The translations under genes and the position numbers were made by a program. A stretch of DNA of 64,000 nucleotides from Halorarum salinum (GTDB lineage: Archaea > Halobacteriota > Halobacteria > Halobacteriales > Haloferacaceae). The notes under the pieces were generated by a model. That model saw only the letters and a list, made by a program, of their open reading frames with translations, did not search any database and had not been told where the DNA came from. Positions within the stretch are counted from its first letter, which is position 1; every line of letters starts with the position of its first letter. This document shows positions 43,409-51,888 of the stretch, piece after piece. The stretch covers positions 310,001-374,000 of the forward strand of contig NZ_CP058579.1 in NCBI RefSeq assembly GCF_013402875.1, written 5' to 3'.

Positions 43409-43702
43409 TCACCTCCCCACGAGCGCGAGCACGACCTTCGCGTGGTAGACCGCGTCCGAGCGCTCGACCTCCTCCCGCTCCGCCACGCGGTCCGCGATCT
43501 CGTCGAAGCCGAAGCGCTGGCCCGCCTCCCCGAGGAACCGGTCGACCTCCATGGGGAGGGGGCTCGCGAGGTCGTCGGCCGCCCCCTCGGTGGTCCGCTC
43601 GCCCAGCGTCGAGAGCGTGGCCCGGGCCGCCCGAACCGCCCGGCCCCCCTCCGCGAGTTCCAGCCGATGCTGGAGCTGCCCGACGAACTCGCTGGAGTTC
43701 GT
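43409..43702 (-). CDS. DUF2267 protein lacking a canonical start
   Basis: The frame encodes a full DUF2267 domain: SSEFVGQLQHRLEL, AVRAARATLSTLGERT, ASPLPMEVDRFLGEAGQRF and DAVYHAKVVLALVGR. No ATG or GTG occurs before the domain; the first in-frame ATG (43552) is halfway in. The codon where a start is expected is ACG (43702-43700), one base from ATG, and the frame is directly continuous with dodecin after its TGA (43706-43708). It is therefore a gene with a mutated or non-standard start, a read-through extension, or a sequencing error. Coupled translation from dodecin is possible. Coordinates use the ACG. Confidence 0.55.
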   Translation of the reverse strand, partial: TNSSEFVGQLQHRLELAEGGRAVRAARATLSTLGERTTEGAADDLASPLPMEVDRFLGEAGQRFGFDEIADRVAEREEVERSDAVYHAKVVLALVGR

Positions 43703-43705
43703 CGA

Positions 43706-43915
43706 TCAGGCCGACTCGTGGACGGGGAACGCTATCTCGACGGTCGCCTTGTACTCCGTGATCCCGCCGTCCTCGACGCTCGCGGTCCAGTCCTCCACCT
43801 CGACGCCGTGGATGTCGTCGACCGTCTCGCTCGCCTCCGCGACGGCCTGCCGGGCGGCGTCCTCCCACGATTCGTTCGACGTTCCGAGCACCTTGATGAT
43901 TTTCACTACCGTCAT
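43706..43915 (-). CDS. dodecin family flavin-binding protein
   Basis: This small protein of 69 residues forms a dodecameric flavin store. The dodecin signature is visible: VVKIIKVLGTSNESWEDAARQAVAEASETVDD, with the fold-defining beta-alpha-beta-beta layout and a final EYKATVEIAFPVHES strand. It starts at ATG 43915. The TGA at 43706-43708 is followed without a break by the in-frame DUF2267 sequence. Flavin storage or light protection is the known role in haloarchaea. Confidence 0.93.
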   Translation of the reverse strand: MTVVKIIKVLGTSNESWEDAARQAVAEASETVDDIHGVEVEDWTASVEDGGITEYKATVEIAFPVHESA

Positions 43916-44053
43916 CGTGCTGGGTGACGGCCCGGCGAGGCATTGGTATACAGTGCGTAGTGCGACTCCCAGCGGGGACGGGTCGGTTAGGCGTCGACGA
44001 CGGCCACGTAGGGGCCCCCTACGGACGCGCCCGTCCGGCGACCCGGTCCGCGG

Positions 44054-44100
44054 CCCGATATACGGAATCCGTTCCCGATATACACGAAAAGTTTTATTCT
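44054..44100 (+). promoter_or_regulatory. doeA promoter with repeated CCCGATATAC and palindrome
   Basis: CCCGATATAC occurs at 44054-44063 and 44074-44083, exactly 20 bp apart. The palindrome ACGGA-A-TCCGT lies between them (44062-44072). A TTTTATT box sits at 44092-44098. 44080-44085 is an ATACAC half-site like those of neighbouring genes. The 18-mer from 44059 matches 61985-62002 at 16 positions. Confidence 0.5.
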
Positions 44101-44133
44101 CGCCCCCGCCGTCCTCGTACGCGACTCGGTATC

Positions 44134-45312
44134 ATGCAACGCGACATCTTCGAGGCGAGCGAGTACGAGCGCCGGATCGAACGGACGCGCGAGCGGATGC
44201 ACGAGCGGGACCTCGACGCCGTCGTCGTCTCCGACCCGGCGAACATGAACTACCTGTCGGGGTACGACGGCTGGTCGTTCTACGTCCACCAGGCGGTCGT
44301 GCTCACCGCGGAGGGCGACGAACCGGTGTGGGTCGGCCGCGAGATGGACGCGAACGGCGCGCGCGCGACGACCTGGCTCTCCGAGGAGAACATCAGGTCG
44401 TACAGCGACGACCACGTCCACTCGCCGCACGACCTCCACCCGATGGACTTCCTCGCGGACGTGCTGGCGGACCTCGACGTCGACGGCGGCCGGATCGGGC
44501 TGGAGATGGACGCGTACTACTTCACGGCGAAGTCCTACACCCGGCTCGGGTCGAACCTCCCCGAGGCGGAGTTTGAGGACACGACCCTGCTCGTGAACTG
44601 GGCACGGGTGAAGAAGTCGGAGCGCGAACTGGAGTACATGCGCGAGGCCGCCCGCATCTCCGAGGAGGCGATGGTCGCCGGACTGGACGCGATCGGGGCG
44701 GGGGTCCCCGAGTACGAGGCCGCCGCCACCATCTACGACGCGCTCATCACCGGCACCGACGGGTACGGCGGCGACTACCCCTCCATCGTCCCGCTGATGC
44801 CCTCCGGGGACCACACGGGGACGCCCCACCTCACCTGGACCGACCGGGAGTTCGAGGACGGCGACCCGGTGATCATCGAGCTGTCGGGCTGTCGACACCG
44901 GTACCACTCCCCGCTCGCGCGAACCACCTTCGTCGGCGACCCGCCGGCCGAGATCGAACGCACCGCCGACGTCGTCGTCGAGGGGATCGAGGCCGCGCTC
45001 GACGCCGCCGAACCGGGCGTCACCTGCGAGGCCGTCGAGAAGGCGTGGCGCGACACCATCGCGAAGTACGACGTCGAGAAGGAGGACCGCATCGGCTACT
45101 CGATGGGGCTGGGCTACCCGCCGGACTGGGGCGAACACACCGCGAGCATCCGGCCGGGCGACGGGACGGTGCTCGAGGAGGACATGACGTTCCACATGAT
45201 CCCCGGCATCTGGGGCGACGACTTCGGGGTCGAGATCAGCGAGACGTTCCACGTCACCGCCGACGGCGCGGAGACGCTCGCGGAGTTCCCCCGTCGGCTG
45301 TTCACGGCGTAG
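44134..45312 (+). CDS. doeA: ectoine hydrolase (DoeA/EutD-like, M24 fold)
   Basis: This 392-residue protein has the creatinase/aminopeptidase (M24) fold and fits the ectoine hydrolase branch: ANMNYLSGYDGWSFYVHQ, GGDYPSIVPLMPSG, PHLTW, RHRYHSPLARTTF, GYPPDWGEHTASIRPGD and MTFHMIPGIW. These closely resemble DoeA motifs recalled from Halomonas. The paired Asp metal ligands of true M24 peptidases are not evident (IIELSG in place), consistent with a non-peptidase. It would open the ectoine ring to N-acetyl-diaminobutyrate. The ATG at 44134 follows a TTTTATT box about 36-42 bp upstream. Surrounding genes supply later steps of the pathway. Confidence 0.88.
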   Translation: MQRDIFEASEYERRIERTRERMHERDLDAVVVSDPANMNYLSGYDGWSFYVHQAVVLTAEGDEPVWVGREMDANGARATTWLSEENIRSYSDDHVHSPHDLHPMDFLADVLADLDVDGGRIGLEMDAYYFTAKSYTRLGSNLPEAEFEDTTLLVNWARVKKSERELEYMREAARISEEAMVAGLDAIGAGVPEYEAAATIYDALITGTDGYGGDYPSIVPLMPSGDHTGTPHLTWTDREFEDGDPVIIELSGCRHRYHSPLARTTFVGDPPAEIERTADVVVEGIEAALDAAEPGVTCEAVEKAWRDTIAKYDVEKEDRIGYSMGLGYPPDWGEHTASIRPGDGTVLEEDMTFHMIPGIWGDDFGVEISETFHVTADGAETLAEFPRRLFTA

Positions 45313-45415
45313 CCCCGCGTGGCCCCGCGCCGAGGCGGGCCGGGGCCCGCCCGAAGCGTCCGTAGCGGCCCCGCCCGGATCGGACCGGCAAGGCGGACAC
45401 GGCGGACCGGCGGGC

Positions 45416-46645
45416 CTAGAAGTCCCCGGCGACGATCGATGCGACGCGTTCGTAGTCGAACAGGCGATCGGCCTCCCCCGTGGCGGACTCGAAGCCGTTC
45501 CACTCGCCGAACGCGTCGGGGTAGAACTGCTTTGCGGCCGCCTCGGTCTGGAACAGGTTGATAATCGGTCCCTGATACGACGTGCCGCCCCTGTAGAGCC
45601 GGCCGTTCTCGACCGCCGTCAGCTTCCGTCCGACCGGATCCTCGCTCATCCGCCGTATCCGGCGTTCGAACTCCTCGGTCGAGACGTGGGAGAACCCGTA
45701 CTGGAAGAGGAGCGCGTCGGGGTCGACTTCGAGGAGCTTCTCGTAGTCCCACTCCCCGTAGCTCCCCTCCATGTGGTCGTCGAACGCGCCCCGCATCCCG
45801 AGATCGCGATACTGCTTGTGTCCGTTCCCGTCGTGAACCGGGTAGGCGTAGAACGCCCCGTCCTCGAAATCGGAGTTGATCGACAGGAGCCCGACGGTCG
45901 GTCGCTCGTCCACCGGCGGGAGGTTCGACCGGATCGTCGAGCGCAGGTCGTCGTGAACGCGTTCGAACGCCTCGTACCGCTCCCGCTCGTCGAACACCTC
46001 GGCGATCGTCTCGAAGGCGTCGTACAGCGAGTAGTAGGCGTAGTCGTGCCAGTCCTCGTCGCGGCGGCGGATCGAGTTCCCGATGATCGGCCCGACGTCT
46101 CGCTCGATCGCCCCGTGGTCGTCCGCGTCCCAGTCGTCCGCGAGGCGGCTGATGAAGTTCGGGTCCATCAGATGGACGTCGCAGTCCATCTCGTAGAACG
46201 CCTCCTTGTCGAGGCCGCCCCCCGCGAAGAGTTGCGGGACGTCGTCGAAGGAGACGTCGACGCCGGGGAGGCGTTCGTAGAACGCCGTCGGCCAGTTCTC
46301 CGTGAAGACGAGCCCGCGGAGTCCGTCGAGTCGGCCGAGTGCGATGGCCATGTCGCCGTAGGTGCTGAAGTACGCCATCCACGTTTCGGGCGTCCCCTCG
46401 AAGGAGACCTCGCCCATCGGCTCCATCGTGACGGAGAATGGGCCGCGTTCGTCGGCGTCCGGCTCGGGTGACGCCGGGTCCCCCGCGTTCGGTGACGGCT
46501 CTCCCGCGTCCGTCCCCGTCGGCGTGGACTCCGACCCGGAACCACCCGTACAGCCGGCGAGCAGCGTTCCGCCGAACAGTGCGCCGCCGTACGTCACGTA
46601 CTCGCGCCGCGTGGGCGCTTCGCGCCCCTCGATGTCTCGGGTCAC
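45416..46645 (-). CDS. iron-type ABC substrate-binding lipoprotein
   Basis: This exported binding protein of 409 residues has a Tat-type N-terminus (APTRREYVTYGGALFGG), lipobox LLAGC and a Ser/Gly/Pro/Asp linker. A helical-backbone binding fold follows (TWMAYFSTYGDMAIALGR, DVHLMDPNFISRLADD, VDPDALLFQYGF, QTEAAAKQFYPDAFG). The GTG at 46645 is chosen over the upstream ATG because a perfect operator palindrome lies 4 bp upstream (46649-46664) and would otherwise be inside the gene. The operator form suggests DtxR-type metal control, so iron-siderophore uptake is likely. No permease or ATPase is adjacent. Confidence 0.85.
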   Translation of the reverse strand: MTRDIEGREAPTRREYVTYGGALFGGTLLAGCTGGSGSESTPTGTDAGEPSPNAGDPASPEPDADERGPFSVTMEPMGEVSFEGTPETWMAYFSTYGDMAIALGRLDGLRGLVFTENWPTAFYERLPGVDVSFDDVPQLFAGGGLDKEAFYEMDCDVHLMDPNFISRLADDWDADDHGAIERDVGPIIGNSIRRRDEDWHDYAYYSLYDAFETIAEVFDERERYEAFERVHDDLRSTIRSNLPPVDERPTVGLLSINSDFEDGAFYAYPVHDGNGHKQYRDLGMRGAFDDHMEGSYGEWDYEKLLEVDPDALLFQYGFSHVSTEEFERRIRRMSEDPVGRKLTAVENGRLYRGGTSYQGPIINLFQTEAAAKQFYPDAFGEWNGFESATGEADRLFDYERVASIVAGDF

Positions 46646-46648
46646 GAA

Positions 46649-46664
46649 TTTAGGCCCGCCTAAA
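46649..46664 (-). promoter_or_regulatory. DtxR/SirR-like operator TTTAGGCCCGCCTAAA
   Basis: These are perfect 7-bp arms (TTTAGGC/GCCTAAA) with a 2-bp centre, directly before the GTG at 46645. The TTAGGC-type half-site resembles metal-regulator operators. Repression by iron or manganese is inferred. Confidence 0.55.
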
Positions 46665-46680
46665 GAATACAAAGTCCTTG

Positions 46681-46704
46681 CGGTTTTTTGGTCGGCCAAA
46701 ACCG
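46681..46704 (-). terminator. hairpin after hydroxyacid dehydrogenase
   Basis: The arms CGGTTTT..GG and CC.AAAACCG pair around TCGG with a small bulge. It lies 26 bp beyond the dehydrogenase stop and before the next promoter. Confidence 0.4.
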
Positions 46705-46729
46705 GGGGCGTCGCGCGTCGGGGCCCCGA

Positions 46730-47701
46730 TCAGTCGTCCGCGAGGCCGGCGACGACGTTTCGCAACCCGCCGTCCCCGTCGAGCGCGACGACGTTGTCGG
46801 CGACGATGTCCGCCAGTCGGTCCCAGTGGTTCGGCGTGTGACCCCCGGTGTGGGGCGTGAGGAGGCAGTTCTCCAGGTCCCACAGCGGGTGCTCGCCCGG
46901 GAGCGGTTCGGGGTCGGTCACGTCGAGTGCGGCGCCGCGGATCGCGTTCGACTGGAGCGCCGCCACGAGCGCGTCGGTGTCGACGATGCCGCCCCGGGCG
47001 GCGTTGACGAGGACCGCGTGCGGCGGCAGCGTCGCGAACTCGGCATCCCCCACGAGCCCGCGGGTGAGGTCGTTCAGGGGGGACGCGATCACGACGTAGT
47101 CGCTACGGGCGAACGCCTCGTGGATCTCGTCCCCGTCGAACCCGACCACCTCGTCGGTCGGCCCGCCCTTCTCGGGCGTGTAGCGCACCCCGATGGTCTC
47201 CACCTCGAACCCGTCGAGCCGTTGGACGATCGCCTGTCCGATGGAGCCCAGTCCGACGACGGTGACGGTGCTGTCGGCGAACTCGTGGGACTGGAAGTGG
47301 CGCCACTCCCCGTTCTCCTTCCGGCGCCACCCCTCGTGGAGCCGACGGGCGAACACCAGCATGTTTCCGATGGACTGCTCGGCGATGCCCGGCGCGTGGA
47401 TGCCGCCGGCGTTCGTGACGACGACGCCCCGGTCGACCAGTGCGGAGGTCGGCAGATGGTCGGTCCCCGCGAACGTGCAGGCGAACAGTTCCAGCCGTTC
47501 CGCCCCCGCGAGCAGGTCCTCGTCGATGCCCTTTCCGGTGACGACCCGGGCGTCCCGGACGAGTTCCCGCTCGGCCCGCGGCGTCCGCGCGAGTTCGACG
47601 CGGCGGTCGGGGAGCCGTTCCCGCAGGGTCTCGGCGTACGATTCCATCGACAACCCCTCGGTTCCCTCCCGGAGGACGACGACGTCTGGATGTTCCGACA
47701 T
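46730..47701 (-). CDS. D-2-hydroxyacid dehydrogenase
   Basis: This NAD-dependent oxidoreductase of 323 residues has the Rossmann motif VVGLGSIGQAIVQRL (about 146-160), the catalytic Arg region VLVNAARGGIVDTDAL, the Glu region GAALDVTDPEPLPGEHPLW and the His in LTPHTGGHTPNHW. It interconverts 2-keto and D-2-hydroxy acids. It is divergent from the M20 amidohydrolase, and the 105-bp spacer carries the ATACAC-N7-GTGTAC motif, so it may belong to the same regulon. A role in disposal of a keto acid from hydroxyectoine breakdown is a guess. Confidence 0.9.
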   Translation of the reverse strand: MSEHPDVVVLREGTEGLSMESYAETLRERLPDRRVELARTPRAERELVRDARVVTGKGIDEDLLAGAERLELFACTFAGTDHLPTSALVDRGVVVTNAGGIHAPGIAEQSIGNMLVFARRLHEGWRRKENGEWRHFQSHEFADSTVTVVGLGSIGQAIVQRLDGFEVETIGVRYTPEKGGPTDEVVGFDGDEIHEAFARSDYVVIASPLNDLTRGLVGDAEFATLPPHAVLVNAARGGIVDTDALVAALQSNAIRGAALDVTDPEPLPGEHPLWDLENCLLTPHTGGHTPNHWDRLADIVADNVVALDGDGGLRNVVAGLADD

Positions 47702-47777
47702 GTGGTTGCTCCCGCGTCCCGGCGACGCGTATCTTGCGGTTCGCGGGGTCGTCCCTTATCGCTTATGTGTATTTGAC

Positions 47778-47796
47778 ATACACGAGAACTGTGTAC
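47778..47796. promoter_or_regulatory. ectoine-region operator ATACAC-N7-GTGTAC, copy 1
   Basis: The inverted repeat lies 10 bp before the M20 start at 47807. An additional GTGTAT-TTGAC-ATACAC palindrome (47767-47783) overlaps it, giving three half-sites in a row. Confidence 0.6.
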
Positions 47797-47806
47797 AGTT
47801 AAGTCG

Positions 47807-49165
47807 ATGGACGTGCCATGGACGCCCATGTCATCGGTTCGTGACCGCCTCGCCTCGCTCCGTCGCGACCTCCACCGCCACCCCGAACCGGCGTGGCGCG
47901 AGTTCCACACGACCAGCCGACTCGTCGAGGAGCTCCGCGCGATCGACCCCGACGGAATCGCGGTCGGACCGGAGGCGTACGACCCGGCGGACCGGATGGC
48001 CGTCCCCGACGACGACGCGTTCGAGCCGTGGGTCGAACGTGCGCGCGACCGCGGCGCCGACGGGGAACTGCTCGACCTGATGGCCGGCGGGAACACCGGC
48101 GCGGTCGCCTGGCTCGACCGCGGGGAGGGGCCGGTCGTCGGCCTCCGCGTCGACGTCGACGGCCTGTTCATCGAGGAATCGACCGACGGGGACCACGCCC
48201 CGGTCGCGGGGGGCTTCCGCTCCGAGGTCGACGGGACGATGCACGCCTGCGGCCACGACGCCCACATGACGTGGGGGCTCGCCGTCCTCGAGACGATCCG
48301 CGACAGCGACTTCGCGGGTCGGTTCGTCGTCTTCTTCCAGCCGGCCGAGGAGACGGGCGGCGGCGGGTGCCCGATGGCGAAGAGCCGGTTCGCGGACGAC
48401 CTCGACTACCTGCTCGCGGTCCACGTCGGCCTCGACCACCCGACCGGCCGGGTGGTCGCCGGCATCCGGAAGCCGCTCGCCATGTGCCACGTCGACGCGA
48501 CGATCCGGGGCACCTCCGCCCACGCGGGGAAGGCGCCCAACGAGGGGGCGAACGCCATGCAGGCGCTCGGCACCGCGATCGAGAACGTCTACGCGATCCC
48601 GCGCCACGCGGACGGGATGACCCGGGTCAACGTCGGCCGCGCGGAGGCGGGGACGGCGAGCAACGTGATCGCCGAGCGGGCCCACCTCGAGGCGGAGGCC
48701 CGCGGCGAGACGACCGAACTGATGGAGTTCACGAAGCGGGCGCTCCGGCGACGGCTCCGGACGGCCGCCGAGATGCACGGCTGCGAGGCGGCCGTCGACG
48801 TCGTCAGCGAGTCGCCCCGGGCGGACAGCGACCCGGAACTCGTCGAGTTGATCGGCGACGTCGCGGGCGGCGTCGCGGGCGTCGAGGAGGTCGTCCCGAC
48901 CGCCGACTTCGGCGCGAGCGAGGACGCGACGTTCCTGATGCAGCGCGTCCAGCGGAACGGCGGGCTGGCGTCGTACCTGATCGTCGGGACGGACCACCCG
49001 ACGAGCCACCACACGCCGACGTTCGACGTGGACGAGCGCAGCCTCCCCATCGGCGTCGACGTCCTCGCGGACGCCGTGCTAGCGCTCGCCGAACGGGAAC
49101 CACGGCGGCAACCGGCTGGAGGCCGGGCCGGGGGCGGGACCGGAGACGGCGGTCGGGAATCGTGA
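47807..49165 (+). CDS. M20 family amidohydrolase (possible N-acetyl-diaminobutyrate deacetylase), copy 1
   Basis: This metal-dependent deacetylase/amidohydrolase of 452 residues shows LRRDLHRHPEPAWREF, the first metal motif VGLRVDVDGLFIEE, MHACGHDAHMT, the FFQPAEETGGGG site and a dimerisation-domain insertion (GTSAHAGKAPNEGANAMQAL). In the ectoine route it could remove acetyl from N-acetyl-diaminobutyrate (DoeB2-type role). The ATG at 47807 follows the operator; ATG 47828 is an alternative. The stop overlaps the GTG of the next gene by 4 bp. A paralogue at 58684 shares two long identical DNA blocks. Confidence 0.88.
   Translation: MDVPWTPMSSVRDRLASLRRDLHRHPEPAWREFHTTSRLVEELRAIDPDGIAVGPEAYDPADRMAVPDDDAFEPWVERARDRGADGELLDLMAGGNTGAVAWLDRGEGPVVGLRVDVDGLFIEESTDGDHAPVAGGFRSEVDGTMHACGHDAHMTWGLAVLETIRDSDFAGRFVVFFQPAEETGGGGCPMAKSRFADDLDYLLAVHVGLDHPTGRVVAGIRKPLAMCHVDATIRGTSAHAGKAPNEGANAMQALGTAIENVYAIPRHADGMTRVNVGRAEAGTASNVIAERAHLEAEARGETTELMEFTKRALRRRLRTAAEMHGCEAAVDVVSESPRADSDPELVELIGDVAGGVAGVEEVVPTADFGASEDATFLMQRVQRNGGLASYLIVGTDHPTSHHTPTFDVDERSLPIGVDVLADAVLALAEREPRRQPAGGRAGGGTGDGGRES
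48861..48940 (+). repeat. 80-bp block identical to 58849-58928 (inverted)
   Basis: The plus strand here equals the minus strand of 58849-58928 over 80 bp inside the two M20 genes. A second block, 49006-49073, equals 58716-58783 over 68 bp. Elsewhere the genes have diverged, suggesting gene conversion. Confidence 0.8.
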
Positions 49166-50448
49166 ACGGGAACGACCGGGGGGAAGGGGACGGGTGGCCC
49201 GCCGCCGACGACGTCGTCTCGCTCGCCGACGTCCGGGCGGCCCGGGGCCGCCTCGAGGGGGTCGTCCACCGCACGCCGCTGGACACCTCCCGGACGCTCG
49301 CGGACCTGAGCGGCGCCGCCTCCGTCGGCCTGAAACTGGAGAACGTACAGCGGACGGGGTCGTTCAAGATACGCGGGGCGTACAACCGGATGGCGGGGCT
49401 CTCGGACGCCGAGCGGGAAGCCGGCGTCGTCGCCGCGAGCGCCGGCAACCACGCCCAGGGCGTCGCGCTCGCCGGGCGGCTGCTCGACGTCGACGCGACG
49501 GTCGTCGTCCCCGAGGTGACGCCCGCAGCGAAGGTCGAGGCGACCCGGGGCTACGGCGCGGAGGTGGTCGTCGAGGGCGACATCTACGAGCGGTCCTACG
49601 AGCGCGCGCTCGAAATCGCCGAGGAGTCGGGCCGGGCGTTCGTCCACCCGTTCGACGACGCGGCGGTGATCGCCGGCCAGGGGACCGCCGGACTCGAACT
49701 CGCGGAACAGTACCCCGACCTCGACACGGTGGTCGTTCCCATCGGCGGCGGCGGGCTGATCTCGGGGGTCGCGACGGCGATGGGGGCGCTCGACGACGAC
49801 GTCCGCGTCGTCGGCGTCCAGCCCGAGGGGGCGCTCCACGCGAAGCCGTCGCTCGCGGCCGACCGCATCCGCGAGCTCCCGGACGTCGACACCGTCGCGG
49901 AGGGGATCGCCGACACGCGCATGCTGGAGTCGACGTTCGCCGTCGCGCGCGAGCGCGTGGACGAGGTGGTCGCCGTCACCGACCGGGAACTCGCGGTCGC
50001 GGTGACGCTGCTGGCCGAGCGGGCCAAGACCGTCGCCGAGAGCGCGGGCGCCGCGGGGGTCGCCGCGCTGCTGTCCGACGAACCGGACGTGAGCGGCGAG
50101 CGCGTCGGCGTCCTCGTCTCGGGCGGGAACGTGAACCTCGCCGAGCACGCCGAACTCGCCCGGACCGGACTCGGCGAACTCGGCCGGTACGCGGAGGCCA
50201 GGCTGGCGGTCGACGGCTGGCCGACCGCCGTCGCCGACGTGGTCGAGACGGTGGAGGCGGAGGGTGCAGAGCTCGACGCGCTGGAGCGCGCCCGCCGGGG
50301 CGCCGACGACCGGCCGAACCGGGTGCCCGTGACGGTCGGCCTCGAGGGGAGCGGCCCCGGCCATCTCGCGGACGTGCTCGCGGCGCTCGACGCGTTGGAC
50401 GACGTCGCGGTCGTCGACGCCGACGGCCCCGCGGCGGACCGCGCCTGA
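49162..50448 (+). CDS. threonine dehydratase-like PLP enzyme (EutB-like)
   Basis: This fold-type II PLP lyase of 428 residues has the PLP lysine K69 in RTGSFKIRGAYNRM, SAGNHAQGVALA, the phosphate loop PIGGGGLISGVATAM and VLVSGGNVNL. The C-terminal approximately 90 residues (VPVTVGLEGSGPGHLADVLAAL) look ACT-like. The family covers catabolic threonine ammonia-lyase, serine racemase and EutB of hydroxyectoine utilisation. The neighbours (DoeA-like, M20, aminotransferases, RidA) favour a hydroxy-diaminobutyrate dehydratase role; plain threonine deamination is the alternative. The GTG at 49162 overlaps the M20 stop, indicating coupling. Confidence 0.88.
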   Translation: MNGNDRGEGDGWPAADDVVSLADVRAARGRLEGVVHRTPLDTSRTLADLSGAASVGLKLENVQRTGSFKIRGAYNRMAGLSDAEREAGVVAASAGNHAQGVALAGRLLDVDATVVVPEVTPAAKVEATRGYGAEVVVEGDIYERSYERALEIAEESGRAFVHPFDDAAVIAGQGTAGLELAEQYPDLDTVVVPIGGGGLISGVATAMGALDDDVRVVGVQPEGALHAKPSLAADRIRELPDVDTVAEGIADTRMLESTFAVARERVDEVVAVTDRELAVAVTLLAERAKTVAESAGAAGVAALLSDEPDVSGERVGVLVSGGNVNLAEHAELARTGLGELGRYAEARLAVDGWPTAVADVVETVEAEGAELDALERARRGADDRPNRVPVTVGLEGSGPGHLADVLAALDALDDVAVVDADGPAADRA

Positions 50449-50454
50449 CCGACC

Positions 50455-51816
50455 TCAGACCGCCGTCGGCGAGGTGGCTTCCGCCTCGACCGCATCGAGG
50501 AACAGCCCGATGCCGAGGTCGATCTCCCGCTCGGTCGCGTCGAGGGGCGGGAGCAGCCTGATCGTCTTCCGGCCGCACCCGAGCGTGAGCAGGCCGCGCT
50601 TCAGCGCCGTCCGGACGACCGCGTCCCGGCGATCGGGGGTGTCGAACTCGACGGCGAGCATCAGGCCCTTGCCGCGCACGTCGACCACGGGGTCGGGCGC
50701 GTCGTCCCGGAGCAGTTCCTTCGCCTGTCGGCCGCGCTCGGTGGCGTTCGCGAGCAGGTCGTGCTCCTCTATCGCCTCCAGCGTGAGCGCGCCCATCGCC
50801 GACGCGAGCAGGTCGCCGCCGCCGAACGTCGAGCCGAGGCGGTTCTTCTCGGACGGGAACAGCTCCTCGCTCCCGATGGTCGCGCCGACGCGCAGCGCCT
50901 TCGCCGCGGAGATGACGTCGGGTTCGATCGGGTAGTGGTCGGAGGCCCACCACTCCCCCGTGCGGCCGATGCCCGACTGGATCTCGTCGACGACGAGGGG
51001 GACGTCGTACTCGTCACAGACTGCGCCGATCTCCGCGACGAACGCCTCCGAGGGGAAGCGGTAGCCGCCGACGCCCTGGATCGGTTCGAGAACGACGAAC
51101 GCGACCTCCTCCGGGGGGACGTGTCCCCCCTCCGGCGCGAGCGCGCTCCGGAGCCGCGAACTCCCGCCGGCGAAGAAGCCGCAGTCGCAGCCCTCGGGGT
51201 CGCACGTTCGGTCGGTACAGAACGGGACCGTCTCGACGCCGGCCAGTTGGGGGTAGCCCCGCGTGTACACCTCCTTCGACTTGGTGACCGACAGCGCCCC
51301 CAGCGTCCGCCCGTGGAAGCTTCCGGCGAAGGAGAAGCCGTACTTCGCGGTCGGCCGGGCGTCGTGCGTGATCTTCATCGCGTTCTCGATCGCCTCCGCG
51401 CCCGAGTTCGAGAGGAAGACGGTGTCCATCCCGTACTGGCTCGACACCTCGGTCAGTCCCTCCATCAGGTGGCTCGAGCCGGGTATCGCCGACTCGTCGG
51501 GCGTGGGGCCGGCGCCGAAGTACATGTCCTGGCCCGCGATCTTCATGGGTTCGACGAGGTCGAACTCGGCCAGCGGGTCCAGCACCTTCGGGTTGTCGTA
51601 CCCGAGCGGCGCCGCGCCGATGTGGCAGGTGAAGTCCAGCAGGACGTTGCCGTCGACGTCGGTGACGAACGGACCGTCGGCCTCGGCGGTCACGTCCCAG
51701 ACGAACTCGTGGGAGTACTCGCTCGGCGCGGCGCGGGCCCCATGGAACGACACCCACTCCCGGGCGTTCGGACCGGGGAGGGCCTCCGCGTCCGGCACGG
51801 CCGTGTCCCTATCCAT
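50455..51816 (-). CDS. class III aminotransferase (DoeD/EctB-like), copy 1
   Basis: This PLP transaminase of 453 residues has FTCHIGAAPLGYDNP, FLSNSGAEAIENAMK, FHGRTLGALSVT, VVLEPIQGVGGY, VVDEIQSGIGRTGEWW and the PLP-lysine segment ISAAKALRVGA. Such enzymes use omega-amino substrates such as diaminobutyrate, ornithine or GABA; diaminobutyrate to aspartate semialdehyde fits the ectoine context. It is convergent with the EutB-like gene (6 bp between stops). The start codon overlaps the ATACAC-N7-GTGTAT operator, so expression should be controlled by the same factor as the M20 gene. Confidence 0.9.
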   Translation of the reverse strand: MDRDTAVPDAEALPGPNAREWVSFHGARAAPSEYSHEFVWDVTAEADGPFVTDVDGNVLLDFTCHIGAAPLGYDNPKVLDPLAEFDLVEPMKIAGQDMYFGAGPTPDESAIPGSSHLMEGLTEVSSQYGMDTVFLSNSGAEAIENAMKITHDARPTAKYGFSFAGSFHGRTLGALSVTKSKEVYTRGYPQLAGVETVPFCTDRTCDPEGCDCGFFAGGSSRLRSALAPEGGHVPPEEVAFVVLEPIQGVGGYRFPSEAFVAEIGAVCDEYDVPLVVDEIQSGIGRTGEWWASDHYPIEPDVISAAKALRVGATIGSEELFPSEKNRLGSTFGGGDLLASAMGALTLEAIEEHDLLANATERGRQAKELLRDDAPDPVVDVRGKGLMLAVEFDTPDRRDAVVRTALKRGLLTLGCGRKTIRLLPPLDATEREIDLGIGLFLDAVEAEATSPTAV

Positions 51817-51833
51817 ACACAGTTTATGTGTAT
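51815..51833. promoter_or_regulatory. ectoine-region operator ATACAC-N7-GTGTAT, copy 2
   Basis: It overlaps the first bases of the aminotransferase start codon (51814-51816). A TTTAATG-type TATA lies just upstream on the minus strand (about 51839-51846). Binding here would block a leaderless start. Confidence 0.6.
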
Positions 51834-51888
51834 ATCGTACATTAAAACTTGGTATGACCGGCCGGGTCGACCGGGCCCGGCCGGCCGC

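Noticed and set aside
43257-43448. 63-codon plus-strand frame between the nucleotidyltransferase and DUF2267 genes
   Set aside because: Arg/Ser-rich with no start context. It overlaps the DUF2267 coding end on the opposite strand.
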